Of a stretch of 37,732 nucleotides of DNA, positions 1-8,517 are shown in pieces. The first letter of the stretch is position 1. Each line of letters starts with the position of its first letter. Both the position numbers and the translations under genes were made by a program. A model generated the notes under the pieces. That model was not told the origin of the DNA, ran no database searches, and worked only from the letters and a program-made list of their open reading frames with translations. This stretch comes from Halorubrum persicum. GTDB taxonomy: Archaea; Halobacteriota; Halobacteria; Halobacteriales; Haloferacaceae. The stretch is taken from assembly GCF_002727125.1 (NCBI RefSeq), contig NZ_NHOA01000129.1, forward strand, positions 1-37,732, given 5' to 3'.

Positions 1-288
1 GCGCTCGCGGAGGGGCCGCTGGCGGACGGGGAGCGGGCCGATAACGGGAGCGGCTCCCGAGTGGTCGTGGCGAGCGTCGACACCGACGGTCTCGACGGGC
101 CGACCGACGCCGCCGGGGGGGTCGCGGACGCGGCCACGCTCGATCCGGACGCCGCACGCGACGCGCTCGCCCGCCACGACGTGTCCCCGCTTCTCGACGA
201 CGCGGACGCGCTCCTGCGGACCGGTCCGACCGGGACGAACGTCAACGACCTGCGGGCGGTCGTCGTGGAGAACCGAGACGACGGGTAG
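1..288 (+). CDS. Glycerate 2-kinase (MOFRL family), C-terminal fragment
   Basis: This is the last 95 codons of a gene that begins before the window; frame 1 is open from base 1 to the TAG at 286-288. The fragment contains the pattern ASVDTDGxDGPTDAAG, followed by a conserved segment ending in TGPTGTNVNDL. Both are hallmarks of the MOFRL domain at the end of type-2 glycerate kinases, which phosphorylate glycerate to 2-phosphoglycerate in the cytoplasm. The GPTGTNVND stretch close to the C terminus is the expected family ending, so the 3' end looks intact. The N-terminal nucleotide-binding part is outside the window. A short acidic insert (ALAEGPLADGERADNG) lies before the motif and is probably a loop. 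Confidence 0.85.
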   Translation, partial: ALAEGPLADGERADNGSGSRVVVASVDTDGLDGPTDAAGGVADAATLDPDAARDALARHDVSPLLDDADALLRTGPTGTNVNDLRAVVVENRDDG

Positions 289-405
289 GGCGGCGGCGGT
301 CGGGTAGCTAACCGACTCGGTCGACCGACCGATTCCGAGACTCTCCCGGGACCGCAGCGCCGGAAGGCGGACGGACTTATGTCGGCGCCGCTCACATCTC
401 GATCC

Positions 406-1053
406 ATGACAGAGAACGGGGACGCGCCCGGCGGGGGCTCACGAGAGGGCGCGCTCGACGAGGGGCTCCGCGTGCCGTCCTGCGAGCGCTGCCCGGCGCT
501 CGTCGAGTCGCGGAGCCGGATCGTCGACGGCGTCGGCCCGACGGACGCGGACCTGCTGTTCGTCGGCGAGGGCCCGGGCGCACAGGAGGACGAGCAGGGC
601 GAGCCCTTCGTGGGACGCTCGGGCGGCGTGCTCGACGAGGCGCTGCGCGACGCCGGGCTCGCGCGGGCGGACGTGCGCATCACCAACTGCGTCCGCTGTC
701 GCCCGCCGGACAACCGGGATCCGACGACCGAGGAGCTGGCGAACTGCCGCGGCCACCTCGACGCCGAGATCGAGCGGCTCGACCCGGCGCTGATCGTCAC
801 GCTCGGGAAGGTGCCGAGCGAACACCTCCTCGACCGGTCGGTGGCGATCACCGCGGAGTCGGGCGAGGTCGTCGACGCGCGGATCGCGGGGGCGTCCCGG
901 CGCGTGCTGCTCTCCGTCCACCCGGCGGCGACGCTGTACGACCGGAGTCAGCGCGACGGCTTCTTCGAGACCATCGCGCGGGCCGGCGAGCTGAGCGGCG
1001 TCAGCGAGCGGGACGAGGGCGGCGACGGGCAATCTCGGCTCGGGGAGTTCTGA
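406..1053 (+). CDS. Uracil-DNA glycosylase, Fe-S family 4 type
   Basis: A 215-residue DNA repair enzyme that would remove uracil from DNA. Seen: a CERC pair near the N terminus, motif A GEGPGxxExxxGxPFVGxxG, then TNCVRCRPPDNRDPT with a fourth Cys 16 residues after the RCR cysteine, and the late SVHPAA motif. The four cysteines match the 4Fe-4S ligands of family 4 (thermophile type) UDGs. I chose ATG 406 over ATG 379 because an ACTTATGT TATA-like box at about 375-382 sits near -27 of ATG 406, as in a leaderless haloarchaeal transcript, and the upstream ATG lies inside that box. The C-terminal tail of about 20 residues (SERDEGGDGQSRLGEF) is variable and acidic. Family assignment is strong; family 5 is unlikely given motif A. 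Confidence 0.88.
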   Translation: MTENGDAPGGGSREGALDEGLRVPSCERCPALVESRSRIVDGVGPTDADLLFVGEGPGAQEDEQGEPFVGRSGGVLDEALRDAGLARADVRITNCVRCRPPDNRDPTTEELANCRGHLDAEIERLDPALIVTLGKVPSEHLLDRSVAITAESGEVVDARIAGASRRVLLSVHPAATLYDRSQRDGFFETIARAGELSGVSERDEGGDGQSRLGEF

Positions 1054-1120
1054 AACGAAGGGATCGAGCGAAAACCCGTGCGAACGTCCGCCACAATAGC
1101 TGTGCATACGAAACATAGAA

Positions 1121-1130
1121 AATAATATAC
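1121..1130 (+). promoter_or_regulatory. TATA box for the phnD-like operon
   Basis: The AT-rich AATAATATAC lies 25-34 nt before the ATG at 1155 in an otherwise GC-rich gap. This is the spacing expected for a leaderless haloarchaeal transcript. There is no Shine-Dalgarno match before the ATG. Confidence 0.5.
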
Positions 1131-1154
1131 CATGCGAGTCGAACGCACAACCGT

Positions 1155-2312
1155 ATGTCCGACAACAGGTGGTCGGCGGATCGGCGAACGTTCGTGAAGA
1201 CGGCGGGTGCGGCCGGGGTAGTCGGGCTCGCCGGCTGTTCTGGGGGCGGTGACGGCTCGGACGGTTCTGACGGCTCGGACGGTTCTGATGGCTCGGACGG
1301 TTCTGACGGCGCCACCGCGGGAGACTCCGGGAACTCCGTGCCAGAGGTCACGTGGGTTCTGAACCCCGCGGAAGAGGAGATCGACATTCAGGTGCAATAC
1401 CAGCCGCTGTTCGAGTACCTCGAGTCCGAGGTCGAAGTGGACATCGTCGAACAACCGACTGCGAGCTACTCCGGCACCGCACAGGAGCTCCGGCGTGCCG
1501 CCGAGGGAGACCGACTCTTCGCGGACGTGTCACCGGGCGCGGTCGCGCAGATTCCCAGCGAGCTCGACGTGACGGGGATGCGGGTGGCGTACGGCGCGGA
1601 GCAGTACTTTTCGCTCATCACGACGACGACCGACAGCGACATCGAATCGCTCTCCGACCTCGAAGGCGAGGTCTTCGCGTCGGCCGCGCCGACGTCGGTC
1701 TCGGGAACGCTGTTCCCGCTGTACATGCTCAGCAACGCCGAACTCGATATCGGGAGCGCTCCCTCCGGGTCCCCCGAGGACTTCGACCTCCGGACCTCGG
1801 ACCACACGACCGCCCGCGAACAGCTCATTCAGGACGACCGGATCGCGGCCGCCGGGACGGGCGCGTTCTCCACCGCCGCACACGTCCCACAGGAGCAGTT
1901 CGACGAGATGTCACAGGATTTCGTCGACATCTCGGCGGAGTACGAGGGAGCCGGGGGAAGCGACCCCGAGCTCCAGCTCCTCGCGGTCTCCGATCCGATC
2001 CCGCGCGCCCCCGTCGTGAGCAACGCCGCGTGGGAGGAGTCGCTCAAAGACGACCTCCGCCAGCTGATGATCGACGCCCCGCAGGAGGCGTTCGAGCACG
2101 ATTCGCAGGCGGACATCGCCGAGGCGCTCAACATCGACCCCGCGATCCTCGACATGGACGAGTCCGAACTCAGCGAGGACCAACAGGACGACCTCGACCT
2201 CGTCGAGGCCCACTCGCTCTGGTTCAGCGGCGTCGTCGAGGCGAGCGTCGAGGACTACGACCCCGTCGCGGAGCTCGGTCGCGAGCTCGGCTTGGAGTGG
2301 AGCCAGCTGTAG
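1155..2312 (+). CDS. phnD: PhnD-type phosphate/phosphonate ABC transporter substrate-binding lipoprotein
   Basis: A 385-residue extracellular binding protein. The N terminus has a Tat signal (RRTFVKTAG) and a lipobox (GLAGC), so it should be exported folded and lipid-anchored. A Gly-Ser-Asp linker follows, encoded by a perfect 18-bp tandem repeat. The mature part has the PhnD layout: an early YQPLFEYLE segment (family pattern YxPLxxYLE), a central SDLEGEVFASAAPTSVSG region typical of the type 2 periplasmic fold (phosphonate family usually SDLKGKxxAF), and a late DPIPRAPVVSN motif. It is followed 28 bp downstream by its ATPase and then a permease, so the three form one importer. The ligand (phosphonate, phosphite or phosphate ester) is not fixed by sequence, and no C-P lyase genes are in view. 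Confidence 0.85.
   Translation: MSDNRWSADRRTFVKTAGAAGVVGLAGCSGGGDGSDGSDGSDGSDGSDGSDGATAGDSGNSVPEVTWVLNPAEEEIDIQVQYQPLFEYLESEVEVDIVEQPTASYSGTAQELRRAAEGDRLFADVSPGAVAQIPSELDVTGMRVAYGAEQYFSLITTTTDSDIESLSDLEGEVFASAAPTSVSGTLFPLYMLSNAELDIGSAPSGSPEDFDLRTSDHTTAREQLIQDDRIAAAGTGAFSTAAHVPQEQFDEMSQDFVDISAEYEGAGGSDPELQLLAVSDPIPRAPVVSNAAWEESLKDDLRQLMIDAPQEAFEHDSQADIAEALNIDPAILDMDESELSEDQQDDLDLVEAHSLWFSGVVEASVEDYDPVAELGRELGLEWSQL
1254..1307 (+). repeat. Tandem repeat, 3 x 18 bp, in lipoprotein linker
   Basis: Three head-to-tail copies of GGCTCGGACGGTTCTGAY at 1254-1271, 1272-1289 and 1290-1307, differing only in the last base. They encode Gly-Ser-Asp triplets between lipobox and folded domain. Such runs can change length by slippage without breaking frame. 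Confidence 0.9.
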
Positions 2313-2340
2313 ACCGGCCGGCCATTTACACCCTCTCTTT

Positions 2341-3126
2341 ATGACTTACATCGAAGTAGACGGTCTTACGAAGCGGTTCGGAGACACGGTCGCGCTCGAT
2401 GACGTGTCTTTCGAGGTCCCCGCCGGCGAGTTCGTCATCGTGCTCGGCGTCTCCGGATCCGGGAAGTCGACGCTGCTCCGGACGCTGAGCGGACTGCTCT
2501 CGCCGACCGAGGGCGAGATCCGGATCGACGGCGACCCCATGATCGAGCCCCGCCCGGACGTCGCGATGATCTTCCAGCAGCACAACATCATCGGCGACAT
2601 GACGGCGTACTCGAACTCGCTCTCCGGCGGCGTGCACCGCGCTGGGTTCCTCTCCAGTGTCCTCCAGTTACAGGACACTGAGGAGAAGCACCGCGCTCTC
2701 GACGCGCTCGACATGGTCGGACTCCTCGACGAGGCCGAACAGAAGGCGCGGAGCATGAGCGGCGGGCAACAGCAGCGCGTGGGGATCGCTCGCGCGCTCG
2801 TCCAGCGGCCGGAGGTCCTGCTCGCCGACGAGCCGGTCGCGAGCCTCGACCCCGGCAGCGCACAGAGCGTGATGGGCTACCTCCGGAGGGCCTCCGAAGA
2901 CCGCGATCTGACGACCTTCTGTAGCCTTCATCAAGTGAACATCGCTCGGAAGTTCGGACACCGGTTTATCGGCCTCAGAGACGGTGAGAAGGTGTTCGAC
3001 GGGTATCGAGACGATCTGACTATCGACATCATCGACGACCTCTACGGCGACATCGACACCGAGGGGATGTTCGTCCGCGACGAGGGTGACGGAGAGGGCG
3101 CGACCGACGAGGTCGCGACGACGTGA
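2341..3126 (+). CDS. phnC: PhnC-type ABC transporter ATP-binding protein
   Basis: A 261-residue ABC ATPase. Seen in order: Walker A GVSGSGKST near residue 40, Q-loop FQQHNI near 80, signature SGGQQQRVGIARAL near 140, Walker B VLLADEPVASLD, and the H-switch CSLHQVN near residue 198. The FQQHNI-type Q-loop and CSLHQVNIARKF region are typical of PhnC among ABC ATPases. It would sit on the cytoplasmic face and drive import through the PhnE-like permease encoded just downstream. The C-terminal tail (DEGDGEGATDEV) is acidic, which is common in halophiles. The gene starts 28 bp after phnD stops, so co-transcription is likely. Odd point: the Walker A glycine loop is GVSGSGKS rather than GPSGAGKS, which is still functional. 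Confidence 0.88.
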   Translation: MTYIEVDGLTKRFGDTVALDDVSFEVPAGEFVIVLGVSGSGKSTLLRTLSGLLSPTEGEIRIDGDPMIEPRPDVAMIFQQHNIIGDMTAYSNSLSGGVHRAGFLSSVLQLQDTEEKHRALDALDMVGLLDEAEQKARSMSGGQQQRVGIARALVQRPEVLLADEPVASLDPGSAQSVMGYLRRASEDRDLTTFCSLHQVNIARKFGHRFIGLRDGEKVFDGYRDDLTIDIIDDLYGDIDTEGMFVRDEGDGEGATDEVATT

Positions 3127-3148
3127 CGAGAACGGAGCTGATCTACGA

Positions 3149-4240
3149 GTGACAACAGACACTACGGATTCCGACGGGACGCGCGGGCCGGAGGCGGTCG
3201 GCGTCGACGACGCGTCCGACGTTCCGGATCGCATCGCCGCACAGTTCGAGAACATCAAACAGACCCGTCGTCGTCGGGCACTCGGGTGGGCTGGACTCGC
3301 CGTCTTCCTCGTGTTCACGACGCTGCAGGCGTTCGCCGCGACGGAGCTTCTGAACCCGGACGCGCGCCTCGAAACGTTCACCGAGTCGCTGACCGGGTTC
3401 TTCCCGATCACCGACTACTTCGGCGTGCTCCCGTTCCTCGACCTCGGCCAGTACATCGGTTTCATCAGGCAAGAGAATCTGCTGTACGACCCCGAGATCG
3501 GCGGGCTGTTGTTCCAGTTCCCGCCGAACCCAACGGATATCTACGCGTTCTTCTTTCAGGAGCTCGGGATCTTCCAGATCTTCGGGGAGGCGGGAATCAC
3601 GCTCGCGATGGGATTCGTCGGGACGATCCTCGGGTTCCCGTTCGCCTTGGTGTTCGGGACGCTCGGCTCCGAGCGCGTCACGCCGTTCCCGTTCAACTTC
3701 ATCTTCCGCGGGACGATGTCCTTCATCCGGGCGATCCCCGCGATCATCTGGACGCTCATCTTCATCCCGTTCCTCGGGCTCGGCCCGGCCTCGGCCGCGC
3801 TCGCGATCGCGTTCGACACGATCGGGAACCTCGGCCGGCTGTTCGTCGACGAACTCGAAGAGATCGAGGACGGCCCGATCGAAGCCATGCGCACGACCGG
3901 TGCGAGCAAGCCCCAGATCGTCTTCTTCGGGATGTTGAGTCAGGTCCGAACCGGCTTCATCGCGTGGACCCTGTACATCTTCGAGATCAACGTCCGCGCC
4001 GCCGTTACCGTCGGCGTCATCGGTGCCGGGGGACTCGGCTACGTCCTCACCTCACAGCAGAACCTCCTGCGGTTCACCGAGATGATGGCGACGCTGCTCG
4101 CCATCTTCCTGCTCATCATCTCCGTCGAGCTGTTCAGTCAGCGGCTCCGATCGCGGCTGCGCTCCGACGACGTGGAGATGAGCATCTGGGAGCTCATCAC
4201 CGGCTTCCCGCGTCGGATGATGGAATCGGCGATGAAGTGA
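3149..4240 (+). CDS. phnE: PhnE-type ABC transporter permease
   Basis: A 363-residue inner-membrane permease. An N-terminal hydrophilic arm of about 45 residues precedes the first membrane segment (LGWAGLAVFLVFTTLQAF). Later segments carry the BPD_transp domain, including AIPAIIWTLIFIPFLGLGPASAALAI and the EAA-type loop EAMRTTGASKPQIVFFGMLSQ that contacts the ATPase. The end has VGAGGLGYVL-type sequence common in PhnE. I chose GTG 3149 because GGAGCTGATC, one base off the canonical haloarchaeal ribosome binding site, lies just before it, whereas an upstream in-frame start at 3086 would overlap the ATPase gene. It completes the PhnDCE-like importer. Confidence 0.87.
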   Translation: MTTDTTDSDGTRGPEAVGVDDASDVPDRIAAQFENIKQTRRRRALGWAGLAVFLVFTTLQAFAATELLNPDARLETFTESLTGFFPITDYFGVLPFLDLGQYIGFIRQENLLYDPEIGGLLFQFPPNPTDIYAFFFQELGIFQIFGEAGITLAMGFVGTILGFPFALVFGTLGSERVTPFPFNFIFRGTMSFIRAIPAIIWTLIFIPFLGLGPASAALAIAFDTIGNLGRLFVDELEEIEDGPIEAMRTTGASKPQIVFFGMLSQVRTGFIAWTLYIFEINVRAAVTVGVIGAGGLGYVLTSQQNLLRFTEMMATLLAIFLLIISVELFSQRLRSRLRSDDVEMSIWELITGFPRRMMESAMK

Positions 4241-4324
4241 TCGGGCCCCGGACATCCGATCGACACGCGATCAACGGGCCGCCACAAGGGAAACCGACTT
4301 TTCCGTGCCCCTCCGAGGGGACGT

Positions 4325-4984
4325 ATGAGCACTATCGAACCGCCGGCGGAGACGCTGGCGGACGTGGTCCTGGTCGACTACGGCCTCGGGAACCTCCGGT
4401 CGGCGACCCGCGGGTTGGAGCGCGCGGGCGCGTCGGTCGAGATCACCGACGATCCCGAGGCGTTCGCGGCCGCCGACGGCGTCGTCCTCCCGGGCGTCGG
4501 CGCGTTCCGCGAGGGGATGGAGAACGCCGGACCGCTTCGCGAGGCGCTGACGGACCACGCCGAGGCGGGCCGCCCGCTCTTCGGGATCTGTCTCGGGATG
4601 CAGATGCTCCTGACCTCCAGCGAGGAGGCCGACCACGAGGGGGAAGGCGAGGTGACCGGCCTCGATCTGATCGCCGGCACCAACGTCCGGTTCGACGTGG
4701 ACCGGAAGGTGCCGCACATGGGGTGGAACGAGCTCGATATCGCGCGCGACCACCCCGTCGTCGACGGCGTGGACGGCGAGCACGCCTACTTCGTCCACTC
4801 CTACTACGCCGAGCCCGACGACCCGGACGCGGTCGTCGCCACCGCGGACTACGGCGTCGACTTCCCCGCCGTCGTCGCCAACGAGGCGGGCAACGTGTTC
4901 GGCACCCAGTTCCACCCCGAGAAGAGCGGAGAGACGGGGCTCCGGATCCTGCGGAACTTCGTCGAGTACTGCGCGGACCACTAA
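4325..4984 (+). CDS. hisH: Imidazole glycerol phosphate synthase, glutaminase subunit HisH
   Basis: A 219-residue class I glutamine amidotransferase for histidine synthesis. It releases ammonia from glutamine for the partner cyclase HisF. Seen: VDYGLGNLRS at the N terminus, LPGVGAF oxyanion region, nucleophile Cys89 in GICLGMQML, and His197 and Glu199 in TQFHPEKS completing the triad. HMGWN near 131 is also a HisH mark. Length is normal (about 200-220). No other his gene is adjacent, which is usual in haloarchaea where his genes are scattered. It starts 84 bp after phnE and could have its own promoter. Confidence 0.95.
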   Translation: MSTIEPPAETLADVVLVDYGLGNLRSATRGLERAGASVEITDDPEAFAAADGVVLPGVGAFREGMENAGPLREALTDHAEAGRPLFGICLGMQMLLTSSEEADHEGEGEVTGLDLIAGTNVRFDVDRKVPHMGWNELDIARDHPVVDGVDGEHAYFVHSYYAEPDDPDAVVATADYGVDFPAVVANEAGNVFGTQFHPEKSGETGLRILRNFVEYCADH

Positions 4985-5038
4985 CGCGGTCGAGTCGACG
5001 CCGGAGCGCCGACGCCGGAAGCGGGCAGATCGCGCGCC

Positions 5039-6073
5039 TTACAGCCCGTCGTACGGGCTGGGCTTCGCGGCGGTGAGCCGGCCCACCTGCTCGTCCGACA
5101 GATCGATCTCGGCGGCCGCGAGGTTCTCCGCGAGCTGGTCGGTCGTGCGCGCGCCGACGATGGGCGCGGTGACGCCGTCGCGGTGGGAGAGCCACGCGAG
5201 CGCGGTCTGGGCGGGCGTCGCGCCGACCTCGTCGGCGACGGCGTCGAGCTCGTCGTGAGCGTCGAAGTTCTCCGGAGTGAGGTACGCCTCCCGGAAGCGG
5301 CTCGACTCGACGGCCTTCGACTCCTCGGGGAGGTCCTCGTCGCGGTCGTACTTCCCGGTCAGGAACCCCTGTCCGAGCGGGCTCCACGGGGAGACGGCCA
5401 GACCCTGCTGGCGCGCGAACTCCAGGTAGTCTCCCTCGACCTCGCGGTCGACGAGGTTGTACCGCGGCTGGAGCAGTTTGAACGGCTCCCACCCCTCGTT
5501 CCGGGCGATCTCGTTGGCGCGGGCGACCTTCCAGGCGTTCGGGCGGAGCGTGGAGGCGCCGAGGTAGTGGACCTTCCCGGACTCGACGAGCCCGTTGAGC
5601 GTCTTCATCAGCTCGCGGGCCGGCGTCTCGTCGTCCCACCGGTGGATGTAGAGCACGTCGACGTAGTCGGTGTCGAGCCGGTCGAGGAGGGCGTCGACGC
5701 GGTGGCGGACGTTCTTGCGGTTCGTCCCGCGGCTGTTCGGGTCGCCGTCGCGGATCTGCCAGAACACCTTCGACGCGATCGTGTAGCGCTCGCGGTCGCG
5801 CTCGGCGAGCCAGTCGCCGATCCAGCGCTCGCAGTCGCCGCCGCCGTACACGTCGGCGGTGTCGATGTAGCGACCGCCGGCGGCCTCGTACCCGTCGAGC
5901 AGCTCGTGCGCGCGGGCCTTGTCGATCTCCACGTTGCCCGCCTCAGTCACGCGACCGAACCGCCACGTGCCGAACTGCAGCTCGCTCGTCCGGAGACCGG
6001 TTCGGCCGAGCCGGACCGTGTCGAGGTCGATCTCGTCGAGTTCGGGAGTCATCTCTCGATCGGTTGGGTCCAT
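5039..6073 (-). CDS. Aldo/keto reductase
   Basis: A 344-residue NAD(P)H-dependent oxidoreductase with the TIM-barrel AKR fold. Seen: LGRTGLRTSELQFGTW at the start, catalytic Asp71 and Tyr76 in YIDTADVYGGG, catalytic Lys in IASKVFW, and catalytic His in LYIHRWD. The later SPLGQGFLTGKY and GARTTDQLAENL segments are cofactor-binding features of the family. Substrate cannot be told from sequence; many haloarchaeal members are annotated as sugar or general stress reductases. The start at 6073 gives an eight-residue lead (MDPTDREM); the second Met at 6052 is possible. It is convergent with hisH, with 54 bp between them. Confidence 0.88.
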   Translation of the reverse strand: MDPTDREMTPELDEIDLDTVRLGRTGLRTSELQFGTWRFGRVTEAGNVEIDKARAHELLDGYEAAGGRYIDTADVYGGGDCERWIGDWLAERDRERYTIASKVFWQIRDGDPNSRGTNRKNVRHRVDALLDRLDTDYVDVLYIHRWDDETPARELMKTLNGLVESGKVHYLGASTLRPNAWKVARANEIARNEGWEPFKLLQPRYNLVDREVEGDYLEFARQQGLAVSPWSPLGQGFLTGKYDRDEDLPEESKAVESSRFREAYLTPENFDAHDELDAVADEVGATPAQTALAWLSHRDGVTAPIVGARTTDQLAENLAAAEIDLSDEQVGRLTAAKPSPYDGL

Positions 6074-6178
6074 CGCCGCAAAAACCTACAGCAAGCGGAT
6101 GCACCGTGTGAACGAGAGTCGGGGAAGTGGCGCGGTCAGCGCGACGCGCTCGCGGAGCCGGCGAGCGTCGCGACGCGT

Positions 6179-6721
6179 TCACCACGGCTCGTTCTTCAGT
6201 CCGAGCGCGTAGGCGCCGACGTTCGTGACGACGTGGAGGATCGGCGTCATCACGAGGACGACGGCGAGGACGGACGGGGTGAACACCGCGAGCGCCCAGT
6301 CGGTGTCGACGACGAAGACGGCCGCGAGCGCGACGACGACGAAGTCGAGCTGGTCGAGGCCCGGAAACGCCGCCCCGCGCTCGCGGCCCGATCGGCGCTT
6401 GAGGAAGGAGGCGCCGATGTCGCCGCACATCGCGCCGAACGCGAGCGCGAACGCGGCCGGGAGCGCGAACGTCGGGAGCTCGACCCCGAGCGCGGCGCTC
6501 GCCGGCTCCGCGAGGGCGTTGAGCGCGAGCGCGAGGAGGACTCCGGTCAGGGTGCCGACCGCGGTGCCGCGCCACGTCTTGCCGTCGCCGAGCAGGCGGG
6601 CGCCGCGCCACTCGCGACCGCCGTCGATGGGGCGGCCACCGCCCGCGAGCACCGCGGCGTTGTTCGGCACGTACGCGGGCAACATCGCCCAGAGCGCGGT
6701 CGCGACGAGCGAACCGATCAT
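6179..6721 (-). CDS. carS: CDP-archaeol synthase (CarS)
   Basis: A 180-residue membrane enzyme of archaeal lipid synthesis. It transfers CMP from CTP to the unsaturated archaetidic acid precursor, making CDP-archaeol. The sequence has about five membrane segments, a DGKTWRG motif near residue 50 and GDIGASFLKRR near 90 followed by PGLDQLDF; these are the conserved cytidylyltransferase loops of the CarS family. Length fits the family (about 170-180). The start at 6721 is backed by a TATATAAA box at 6745-6752, about 25-30 nt upstream, and no Shine-Dalgarno site, so the message is probably leaderless. It is divergent from proline dehydrogenase. Confidence 0.92.
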   Translation of the reverse strand: MIGSLVATALWAMLPAYVPNNAAVLAGGGRPIDGGREWRGARLLGDGKTWRGTAVGTLTGVLLALALNALAEPASAALGVELPTFALPAAFALAFGAMCGDIGASFLKRRSGRERGAAFPGLDQLDFVVVALAAVFVVDTDWALAVFTPSVLAVVLVMTPILHVVTNVGAYALGLKNEPW

Positions 6722-6744
6722 ACCCGACCGTCGCCCGTCCGGGG

Positions 6745-6752
6745 TATATAAA
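6745..6752 (-). promoter_or_regulatory. TATA box for carS
   Basis: TATATAAA (reads TTTATATA on the minus strand) lies 24-31 nt ahead of the carS ATG, in the 103-bp gap shared with the divergent proline dehydrogenase gene. Confidence 0.6.
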
Positions 6753-6824
6753 TCCCGGATTCGGCCGACCCGGTACCCGCTCGGGTCGACAACAGTCAAG
6801 TCGCTACCGCTCCGAGTGAGGCGT

Positions 6825-7664
6825 ATGATCCCTCCGATCGCGCGGCGGTTCGTCGCCGGCGAGAGCGTCCCGGTCGCCCTGGAACACGCCCGAGCGCGCA
6901 ACGGGGACGGCGTCGCCGTCATTCTGAACCTGCTCGGCGAGCACTACGACGACCCCGCGGCCGCCCGCGCCGACACCGACGCGTATCTCGCGCTCTTGGC
7001 GGACATCGCCGACAGCGGGCTCGACGCCTGTGTCTCGGTGAAACCCTCCCAGATCGGGCTCGACGTGTCCGACGAGCTGTTCGAGGAGCACTACCGCGAG
7101 ATCGTCGCCCGCGCCCACGAGCTGGACGCGTTCGTCTGGTGCGACATGGAGGACGCCGACACCACGGACGCGACCCTCGACGCCTTCGAGTCGATCGCCG
7201 CGGAGTACCCGTGGAGCGTCGGCCAGTGCATCCAGTCGAACCTCAAGCGCACCCGCGAGGACCTCGACCGCCTCCGCGACGTGCCCGGCAAAATCCGGCT
7301 CGTGAAGGGGGCGTACGAGGAGCCGGCGTCGATCGCGTACACGGAGAAGTCGCGCGTCGACAGGGCGTACCGCGAGGACCTCCGGTTCCTGTTCGAACAC
7401 CGCGACCGCGGCGTCGCGGTCGGCTCGCACGACCCCGCGATGATCGCGCTCGCCGACCGGCTCGCCCGGGAGCGCGGGACCGACTACGAGGTCCAGATGC
7501 TGATGGGGGTCCGCGACGAGGCCCAGCGCGACCTCGCCGCGCAGGGGGTGGACGTGGCCCAGTACGCCCCGTACGGGACCAAGTGGCTCTCGTACTTCTA
7601 CCGGCGGGTTCGCGAACGCAGACAGAACCTCGCGTTCGCGCTGCGAGCGGTCGTCGGTCAATGA
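6825..7664 (+). CDS. Proline dehydrogenase (monofunctional PutA/PRODH type)
   Basis: A 279-residue FAD enzyme that oxidises proline to pyrroline-5-carboxylate. Seen: SVKPSQIGLD near residue 70, WCDMEDADTTD near 105, GQCIQSNLKRT near 135, the RLVKGAYEEP substrate and FAD loop near 160, GSHD near 202 and MLMGVRDEAQ near 225, ending with the YRRVRERRQN box that binds the proline carboxylate. This is the full short PRODH layout seen in Gram-positive bacteria and archaea, without the P5C dehydrogenase domain. ATG 6825 follows a GAGTGAGGCGT stretch. The partner P5C dehydrogenase is not in the window. Confidence 0.92.
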   Translation: MIPPIARRFVAGESVPVALEHARARNGDGVAVILNLLGEHYDDPAAARADTDAYLALLADIADSGLDACVSVKPSQIGLDVSDELFEEHYREIVARAHELDAFVWCDMEDADTTDATLDAFESIAAEYPWSVGQCIQSNLKRTREDLDRLRDVPGKIRLVKGAYEEPASIAYTEKSRVDRAYREDLRFLFEHRDRGVAVGSHDPAMIALADRLARERGTDYEVQMLMGVRDEAQRDLAAQGVDVAQYAPYGTKWLSYFYRRVRERRQNLAFALRAVVGQ

Positions 7665-7753
7665 CGACGACCGCCGGACCGGCGAGCGCGCGTCGAGCGC
7701 GCCCGAGACGTAGAAGCCCCTTTAACCTTCGCCGACGGACACTGGATCGATAG

Positions 7754-8476
7754 ATGTCCACGTGGAAACGCGACTTCGCCAGCGGCCTCATCGTGCTGGC
7801 TCCCCTGTTGGTGCTGCTTCTCGTCCTCCAGTGGATCTACCGGTATATCGCGTCTATCCCGCTGATCGAGGGGCTCCAACCGACGATCATCCCCGCGCCG
7901 CTCGAGCCGGTCTCGCGGGTGATCATCGCGATGGCGGTGTTCGCGACGGTCGTCCTCGCGGTCGGCTACTTCATGCGGACGACGCTCGGTCGGCTGGCGG
8001 AGTCCACCGTGGACGGCGCCATAAACCGGATCCCGGCGCTGCGCGTGGTGTACAACGCCTCGAAGCTCGCGATCGAAACGGCGGTCTCCGGGACCGACGA
8101 GCTCCAGAGCCCGGTGTACATCGAGACGTGGCCGGGGATCCGCATGACCGCGTTCCGAACCGGGAAGAAGACCCGCGACGGGAAGATCGTCCTGTTCATG
8201 CCGACCGCCCCGAACATCACCACCGGCTTCGTCATCGAGGTCGAGCCGGAGCGCATCGAGGAGACGGGCGAAACCGTCGAGGAGGGAATGACGCGCGTCC
8301 TCTCGGCCGGCTTCGCCGAGTCCGCACATCAGGTCCCCGTCGAAGAGGAACATCCGCCCGACGGGACCACCGGACGGCCGGGCGGCGTCGGCGGCGTCCG
8401 AACCGACGGGACGCCCGGTGAGTCCGACCGCCCGTCCACGGACGGCGGGAACGACGGGGCGGGCGACGGCGACTGA
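7754..8476 (+). CDS. DUF502 family membrane protein
   Basis: A 240-residue integral membrane protein with two clear membrane segments near the N terminus (residues about 10-30 and 55-78), followed by a soluble region containing IPALRVVYNASK, FMPTAPNITTGFVIEVEP and EEGMTRVLSAGF. These are the characteristic motifs of DUF502, a widespread family of unknown role. The last 45 residues are Gly/Asp/Pro-rich and probably disordered. A CTTTAA box at about 7719-7724 lies near -32 of the ATG. The protein is slightly longer than typical members because of the tail. No function is assigned. Confidence 0.85.
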   Translation: MSTWKRDFASGLIVLAPLLVLLLVLQWIYRYIASIPLIEGLQPTIIPAPLEPVSRVIIAMAVFATVVLAVGYFMRTTLGRLAESTVDGAINRIPALRVVYNASKLAIETAVSGTDELQSPVYIETWPGIRMTAFRTGKKTRDGKIVLFMPTAPNITTGFVIEVEPERIEETGETVEEGMTRVLSAGFAESAHQVPVEEEHPPDGTTGRPGGVGGVRTDGTPGESDRPSTDGGNDGAGDGD

Positions 8477-8517
8477 TCGGGGGCGGTGAGCAAGCGAAAC
8501 CGACGGCGAGCGGGGAC

